Positions 57,450 to 64,000 of a stretch of DNA of 64,000 nucleotides are shown one piece after another. This DNA is from Cheiracanthium punctorium (lineage: Eukaryota; Arthropoda; Arachnida; Araneae; Cheiracanthiidae), in the NCBI GenBank assembly GCA_038373885.1, contig JAWZYV010013170.1, positions 174,399 through 238,398 of the forward strand. Direction: 5' to 3'. Positions within the stretch are counted from its first letter, which is position 1, and every line of letters begins with the position of its first letter. The translations under genes and the position numbers were made by a program. The notes beneath the pieces were generated by a model, which saw only the letters and a list, made by a program, of their open reading frames with translations, was not told the DNA's origin and ran no database searches.

Positions 57450-60400
57450 TAAGTTAATACTGGGAATTTAGAGAAAAGTTTTTTGCTTTTATTTCAATTA
57501 TATTGGAATCAAATTTCTGTGAACTATACAGGGACTGGAAAAACTCTAGGCACAGTCTTGTATGTAAGTGCCCGTCTACAGTGAAACCCTTTATCGACAG
57601 TGGGTTAAAATTGTTCGTCTACACTTTTATATTTTTGTAATTTCTCTATTTTGTCTGCGAGGTTTAGAAGTAATTTAATAGCTGTGTGTCATAAAAATCA
57701 CCATGCGCTTTATTTCTCAGTCATTTAAAAAATTGAATTGTTTCTCAGAAAATTTATTCTTTTTACGAATGTAATTAAAAAAATCAGAATGAGTTTAAAA
57801 TAAATAAGTTTAAAATAAAATTAAGATAAAGTAATGTAAAATTTATAAGGTAAGGGAAATATTTTTATATTCTGAAGTGATTTTGAGGAAGATTGAGCAC
57901 TAAAGTTTTAAAACTTACACATTAACGCAAAATTTTTCTCACTTGTATTTAAAAATTAAGCATTGATTTAGGGTCTTTTTAAAGATAATTGTTTCTTTAA
58001 AACTAATGACCAAAAGTAATTAAGATTATTGTGTTTTTTAATAGTGTTAACCGTTTTGATAAAATATAGCTGATTTTCTCAAAATACATAAAAATCTCGG
58101 AAAGTACAGCAGTTAAAGATAAAAATTCAATTTCTATCTATTTCTACAGGAAATCTCTATAGTTAACCTAGCAAGTTGGAGAAATGTGGATAAATTGTAT
58201 TGTTTTAAGAATTTTGTTGCAACCGTAGTCGATCAAGAAATCAGAATTTTATATAACTTTGAACCAAATAAGAATTTAATTTTAGATACAATTAAAAGTT
58301 AATAATAAATTTTTTTTAAATTAAATAATTATAGTAAAAGTGAAGACGCATAAAACATTATTTATAGATGTACAGTTCGTTATTATTTTCTTATTCGTTA
58401 GAACATTTCGACAAACAAATAAAAGAAAGAAAATTTCAATTTTGAAGATTTTTTCCTACAGAAGTATTTTTTACTGTTAGTTTCTTTATAAACTGAGAGA
58501 AAAATCTAATTGAGGGGTGCCATCACACGAACTTGCACTTTGGAAGTACGCAAATAAGGTTGATTATAAAAGAGCTAGTAAGTACGAGTAATATGAAAGT
58601 TATGGTCACAGTGTTAGAGAGCAGTGTAATTTTTGATTTATGCACTTTATGTTAGATGTTAACTAGGTGTATACACCATTTCGTCTAAAAAGTGTCTACC
58701 CCCATCTTGAAGGAAGTTTCTCTACCCTCCTCGACAGTTAAAAATTAGGTTTCTGCAAGATTCGCCGCTCTGGTCAGGGACACAGGGAGTGGGGGAGATG
58801 TTCCTGACACCTGTTACCCAGCTATTATATGTTAAGAAGGTAAGAGTGTCCATATTTGACCACAGAGCTTTTGGAACACCTTTAAATGCCGTTAAAAGTG
58901 CTAAATTTTGTTAACAGTAGTGCTGCATCGTCATAAAAGGTAGATCGGCGGATACGGATATGAAAACGAATAGTTTTTTTTTTATATCCGTGGATACGGA
59001 TAATGAAACGGATCATTTCCTTCTCATATCCGAGAATACAAAAATGAAACGGATCACTTCTTTCTCGAATACGAGTACAGGAGTTCGAATACGGATGACT
59101 TTGTTTGGGAATTATTAGAAGAACACGTTATCTTATTTTTAAACGAACATTTGTTTTAAAATTTAAAAGAAATTAACCTTTTCTGCTGTTATTTCTATAT
59201 GTGACCCCTTCAAATCTTTCATGTGCCCCTCCAAATTTTCATTTGGTATGGGATCGGTGATAATTCTTCTTTAGAATGCTAAACTTTTCCTAAGTATTTT
59301 AAGAGTAGCAATCGGGGGGGGGGCACTTGTCCTCTCCCTGTCCCCAAGACTTTTATTTTAAACATTTATTTGACGGTTCATTTTAACTGTTCCATTAAAT
59401 AAAAATAAAAAAAAACTCCAGTCAGCGTCTTGAGAAAATATAATTTAAAAGAAACTATTCACTGTCAGATTAGCTTAATTTAAACAAGATTATTTTTTAA
59501 GCACTTCGTTTAAACAATTTTTCTCATTCCCAATAGGTTGTGGTTTTAAATGCTTTCTAAACTTTAGTGTTTCTTTGAAATATTTATTTATTTATTTTTT
59601 ATTTTATTTTTTAGTGCAATACGAAGTATTTTATGCAAAAATGTTTTATTTGTTGAGCGAAAGTGAATAGGATTTTCCCTTTTCGTAATAATACTCTCGA
59701 AGTTTTACATCAAGGTATATTAATCGTTATAATAGATTTTTTGCATCCCTTTTTATTTTGCTGTATTTTATTCATACATGGAGTTCAATATTTGATAAGT
59801 TATCCTTCTAAATATTTATAATTCATCATTCTTGCGTATTTCAGCAAGTTTTTTTCAGTTTATCTTAAAAGTTTAATGAGCTATAAGTTTCATAAAGATG
59901 AGAGCTTTATAAGATAAAAATGTATCTAATAAAAAATAAAAATAATTAATCAAGTACCTTTTACATTGTAGTATAAATAATTTTTACTAATTTCATGACA
60001 ATTAGTAAACGGCTAAAGTGTATAGGTCTAGGGTTCTGGCCTATCGCGCGGCCATTTTCTCCAGCTGTAACGTGAATTCGGGTTAGAACCCCTCAAAAAG
60101 TCCACCGCCAAAGGCATGCCTTAATTCAGCAGACAACCCTTGAGTAGATCTGCCTTAACCACAAAACCTAAATAACGTTTTTGATAATTTACAGTGAAAG
60201 TAAAAACTTGAATATTTTTAATATTAAATAAAAATCATAATCACTCCCAATCCCTATAATCGAGGGTGTCTTAAAAACAGTGGCCTATGGTTTTCTTCTT
60301 TAAATGTTGATATAAGACATATGGAATGACTTACATACTTATTTTGTGATATCGAATAAAATTTTCAGGAAATTAAATGTATATAAATACAAACTTTTAT

Positions 60401-60480
60401 TTTTTATACACCCCTCTTAAAAAAATTCCCAATAAGTAAAATATACCCTCTATATTAATTAGATGATGTAGAAAGTTTCA
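57450..60480. other. Intronic AT-rich region, no gene seen
   Basis: About 3 kb without a recognisable exon. Within it, 58917 onward starts TAGTGCTGCATCG and contains repeated GGATACGGATA/ATGAAACGGATCA words, like a hAT end without a partner. 60005-60110 has weak A- and B-box-like text (GGCTAAAGTG, GGGTTAGAACCCC) that might be an old SINE. Confidence 0.5.
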
Positions 60481-60487
60481 GATTTTC

Positions 60488-60835
60488 TTACTAAAGGTTC
60501 ACAGATATGTCTGTAACATAACAAGTCAAAAGCCTGTGAAAATCCCATATTTCTGGAACTACGCAGTTTAATCCAGTTGGAACAAAGAAATCCGCGTTCA
60601 AAAACTGCAATTAATACACGGTCCCTTGCAATTCCTTTGTAACTTTGTAGACGGTCCCCGCAGCCAGCCACATAGGCGTCTTAAGTCATAACAAACCCTG
60701 GGAAAACCGCTGCCCAGTTTTAGCTTTTGGCCAATGGTTGCAACGCGTTTGGGGTCATGTGACATGACGTTCAAAGCTTTTATAAGGACCTGAAACAGAT
60801 CTGGAGCAGATTTCCCCGTGACGCAACTGCTAAGA
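60488..60835 (-). repeat. Dispersed repeat E, inverted copy
   Basis: Reverse complement of 19300-19622 with moderate divergence, ending at TTGCGTCACGGGGAAA. Confidence 0.65.
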
Positions 60836-60839
60836 TAAG

Positions 60840-61386
60840 ATGTACCCAGTCGTCAAAGAATCTTCGTGAAATAGACTTTCCTGGAGGCTACTTGTACCTT
60901 CTTCGTCGGCTATAAATAGAAGTGCCTTAGAAGCCCCAGTTAATTGTGAGTGAGCACCCGTATTGTGAACAGAGCTCTCTGAGAGAGAGCGCTTGCTTTG
61001 TGAATTGATAGTGCTATAGAAGCTGTATTTTGGCTTGCTTTCCGAAGCTGTTTTTAAAGTGCTGTGTGTAAATTCTTGATTGCTGAGTCTTGAGAGATTG
61101 TTAGTGTTATCTCTCGTTTATTTCCACTGAATTTTTCCTGTGAACGTGACTTATTTTGTGTAAGAAATACAGCGTTTGTGAGAGCTTCAGATCTAAGCGG
61201 ACTGTTAAAAGCACATTACTGTTTGATTCTGCTTGTGAATTCTGTACAGCTGATTGTTCGACGAAGTTCTAGAAGCTATAAAGTTCGTTTTCCATCCTGA
61301 AAAGTGGACTTTTTAGTAAAACTTTCTACCCTAATCGGACTTTAGAACAACGAACCCAGGAAACAAGCAGAGTGTTCTGTAACAAT
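60840..61386 (+). mobile_element. Possible solo LTR
   Basis: Starts TGTACCC and ends GTAACA. It has a TATA-like GGCTATAAATAGAAG near 60908, then T/G-rich text ending in an AGAACAACGAACCC-type stretch. This layout (TG...CA, internal TATA, U5-like tail) suggests an LTR. No TSD and no partner LTR were found. Confidence 0.4.
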
Positions 61387-61388
61387 AG

Positions 61389-62453
61389 CAGGGTGGTCAA
61401 AAAGAAAGTTTCCCGACATAATGACCTCTTGCGGCCGTTCTATTCAACCTATCGACATGAATTTTCAGTTATAGCTTTTTGAAGGTATGCGCTCGAGATC
61501 CTTTGATCGATAAGTTAATAGCGCTAACGATTACAGTTAAAGTGAGTAGAAACTCGAGATTTTCCATTGGCAACACCCAGTTTTTTGGTCTCAAAGTGTT
61601 CATCGCACTCCAAAACTCCTAAAAACACTTTGGAATGCAAATTCTGACCCAAAAAACGGAACCATAATGAGCTCCCGAAACAGCTTCGGTATGCAGCCTT
61701 GCTAAAAGATTACGTTATCCCCGAGCTGCAGCAACGGAATCTCGTAAACGAAGTCACTTTCATTCAAGACGGCGCATCTCCGCATATCGCGATGTCCATC
61801 CGTGAGGTCCTCACTCAACATTTCGGTGATCGCGTTATTTCCTGCATTTCTCATTTGCGTGGCCTCCGCGATCACCCGACCTTACCCCCATGGATTTCTG
61901 GTTCTGGGGTTATTTGAAATCCAGAGTTTACACGTGCAATCCTCGAAATTTGCCAGAATTGAAAAATTCAGTCAGACGAAAGATTGCAAACATTCCGCGA
62001 GAAATGCTGCATTCGGCTGCACTGTCTACTGTCTCCCGAATGCAATGTGTCATTGCTTGCGATGACACACATGTGGAAAATGCCAAATGAGAAGCCATTT
62101 CGACCCTTTCTACGGTCCCAGCGATTGGTGCCCGGCTTCCATCGCTCACGCTCGGCGCGGCGATTACGGCTCTTTACGGCTCCGTTTTTTCGGTCGGAAT
62201 TTCCATTCCAAAGTGTTTTTAGGGGTTCTGGAGTGCGCTGAACACTTTGAGACAAAAAAAACTGGGTTTTGCCTATGGAAAATCTCGATTTTGTACTTAC
62301 TTTAACAGTAACCGTTAGGGCTATTAACTTGTCGCTCACAGGATCTCGAGCGCATACCTTCAAAAAGTTGTATCTGAAAATTCATGTCGATAGCTTGAAT
62401 AGACCGGCCGCTAGAAGTCATTATGTGAGGAAACTTTCTTTTTGACCACCCTG
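61389..62453. mobile_element. IS630/mariner-type element with ~280-bp TIRs
   Basis: 1065 bp. The arms 61389-61667 and 62176-62453 are inverted repeats with about 90% match by eye, beginning CAGGGTGGTCAAAAAGAAAG. TA follows the right end. The interior retains only the C-terminal part of a transposase, so it is an internal-deletion derivative. Confidence 0.82.
61680..62090 (+). pseudogene. Mariner-superfamily transposase C-terminal part, broken
   Basis: Encodes LLKDYVIPELQQRN and FIQDGASPHIA (catalytic Asp). A frame change then leads to RSPDLTPMDFWFWGYLKSRV (third catalytic residue Asp). It ends DTHVENAK. The DNA-binding domain and first Asp are missing. Related to the long-TIR Tc3/mariner-like transposases common in arthropods. 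Confidence 0.78.
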
Positions 62454-62499
62454 TATATATGTATGTATATTGTATAAGTTCACACCCCCAAACACGAAA

Positions 62500-62762
62500 T
62501 AAAACAATCATTTTTATGTATACGTTTTTCCCCAGTAATTATCTATTTTGATCTAGTTTTGTAAAGTTAATAATAATAGTAATAATAATTTTTAAAAATT
62601 CCCCTAAACTAATACGGAGCTGAGCCCTTAAAAGAAATATAGAACATGGGCAATATGGGTTGTGATATCTAAATGACATAATTTTGGAAAATTTTGCCCA
62701 ACTATTATTTAGAATTGCTTACCTACTCTAAGCCGTTAAATAAAGATTATTATTATTATTAC
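62500..62762 (+). mobile_element. Possible LINE 3' end with (ATT)n tail
   Basis: AAGCCGTTAAATAAAGATT followed by five ATT units looks like a non-LTR 3' terminus with a microsatellite tail. No upstream ORF is present. Low certainty. Confidence 0.3.
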
Positions 62763-64000
62763 CACTTTTTTGAAAGCGTGACATCGGCATTGACAAGCAC
62801 GAATTAATATATAAAACTTGGCACAAGTTTTGTCCCATTTTACCATTTTTGCAAAGGTATGTACTTACCTAAACGTACTGTGAATTAATTCTTAGAGTGT
62901 TACTTCAATCAAAGTCTTATTTAGAAACATCTGAAATATATTATGATTTTCGTTCTCAATTAACTTAAGTAAAAACGAAGAAAATGAAGACAGCTTTTTT
63001 GTAAATGAAAAATTCTGTATGGGATTTGTTACAGTAAAAACACGCATAGTTCTACCGTTCAATCCAGTGTACGCCTGCCTCGTTTGATGTGTGGATGATA
63101 ATGGCGCTCACCCCTCTCTGCTTGTTATTTCAAACCGGGGAGACTTTTCCCCGTTTTTAGACAAAGTGGCTGACCTGGACAAAAGGAAGTGCATTTTTTA
63201 CAGGACCCCTATTTTTCACCCACTTTTCATGACCAGATGCGTAATTAATCACTTACTTCCTTTCCCCATTTTTAGACGAAAGCGGCCTAAACCGTTAACT
63301 ACAATCTCCTTGCATCAAACAATTTTTATAAATGTATTTTGATTTAGTATTATTAATATATCCATGTTCTACTATTGTAAATATTTTACTCCAGATTCTT
63401 TAAAAGTATTAAATTCATATCTATACTTTTCCGTCACACAAGTAAAATTTATCATTTTTCGTAGTTGAGTGAACAAAAAATAAATTTACATAAGCCAACG
63501 TAATTCCTACTCATAGCATTTTAATTATTTTTTACTCTTTCCCATTCACATGCACACATATGTGAGTAAGTGTGTGCGATAACATTTGAAAGAAGAATTT
63601 TTATAAACCTTGGTCGAATACATATTTTAAAGTTTTATCTGTTTAAATTTTTTTTATCTAGTAGTATGATAATTTATTTTTACATATTGTTTTTATTCAT
63701 TTAAACATTTAAAAATAATATACCTGCACCAATGCATTGCACAGTGTTTGCTAATTAAATTATTCAGAAATATTTACCGTGGAGAATTGAAATGAAAAAT
63801 TAATAAACTCATTCCGTAAAATAACTAGTGAGTTCGAGAAAAAAAGACTTATACAAATCCCTTAGCCATGCTCATATCTATGTTGCTTCCAATAAATTTC
63901 CAATTCGTATTGTTTTTAATAGCAATTTCATTGTGACATTCAACTATTTTCCCTTAAGTAGTGAAGCAATTCTAAATCTGAAGTTGATTGAATTTTAATT
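62763..64000. other. Terminal intronic region, nothing recognised
   Basis: AT-rich non-coding DNA. No FAS exon was seen, so the ME/ER exons lie beyond the window. The open frame at 63091-63342 has no recognisable domain. Confidence 0.5.

Noticed and set aside
58917..59110. Complete hAT element starting TAGTGCTGCATCG
   Set aside because: Only one end is visible, and no matching right TIR or TSD was found.
60005..60110. tRNA gene
   Set aside because: A/B-box-like words are weak and no cloverleaf could be drawn; at most an old SINE.
63091..63342. Downstream FAS exon
   Set aside because: The peptide does not resemble any FAS domain, and splice sites do not frame it.

Overview
The window is nuclear DNA from an animal, most likely an arthropod and plausibly a spider or other arachnid; that assignment is an inference from gene style and repeat content, not a database match. 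It holds part of one large multi-exon gene on the + strand, embedded in AT-rich introns packed with transposable elements. There are no bacterial-type operons, CRISPR arrays, rRNAs or convincing single-copy tRNAs.

The gene is an animal type I fatty acid synthase (FAS) or a close FAS-like polyketide synthase. Eleven internal exons could be placed (11718-11918, 16343-16465, 18297-18527, 20128-20570, 41196-41435, 42158-42347, 47661-47890, 52024-52328, 54152-54507, 54601-54843, 56048-56227). All have AG acceptors and GT donors, and the codon phases agree across every junction. Together they give 2742 bp of open frame covering the ketosynthase (KS) from its active-site Cys onward, the whole acyltransferase (MAT) and most of the dehydratase (DH). 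The KS N-terminus lies upstream of the window and ER, KR, ACP and TE lie downstream.

Region by region. 1-11.7 kb is a repeat-rich upstream intron with three full-length Helitrons, a Helitron fragment, several 8-bp-TSD MITEs and a tRNA-derived SINE. 11.7-20.6 kb carries KS exons 1-4 with a tandem-unit repeat element and MITEs in the introns. 20.6-41.2 kb is the giant intron 4. It holds a hAT element, then a composite Helitron on the - strand (23055-33284) that carries a copy of DH exons 9 and 10 of this same gene. A Jockey-clade LINE sits in the captured exon 9, and a 2-kb hAT element sits in the LINE's ORF2. A minisatellite element and a Helitron cluster follow. 41.2-56.2 kb carries the MAT and DH exons with a Tc1 element, a long-TIR element and the parental Helitron (52470-53591). 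56.2-64 kb is non-coding intron with TIR elements, an LTR-like piece and a deleted mariner-like element.

The main discovery is the exon-capturing Helitron. The element in intron 8, directly upstream of the DH exons, appears to have been copied into intron 4 in inverted orientation together with the downstream intron, exon 9, intron 9 and exon 10. Both breakpoints of the copy coincide with Helitron termini (A|TC at the 5' end, CTAG|T at the 3' end). A hAT MITE shared at the same internal site shows that the two Helitron bodies descend from one insertion. The result is an antisense copy of two coding exons inside an intron of their own gene, with possible consequences for RNA pairing, back-splicing and inversion.
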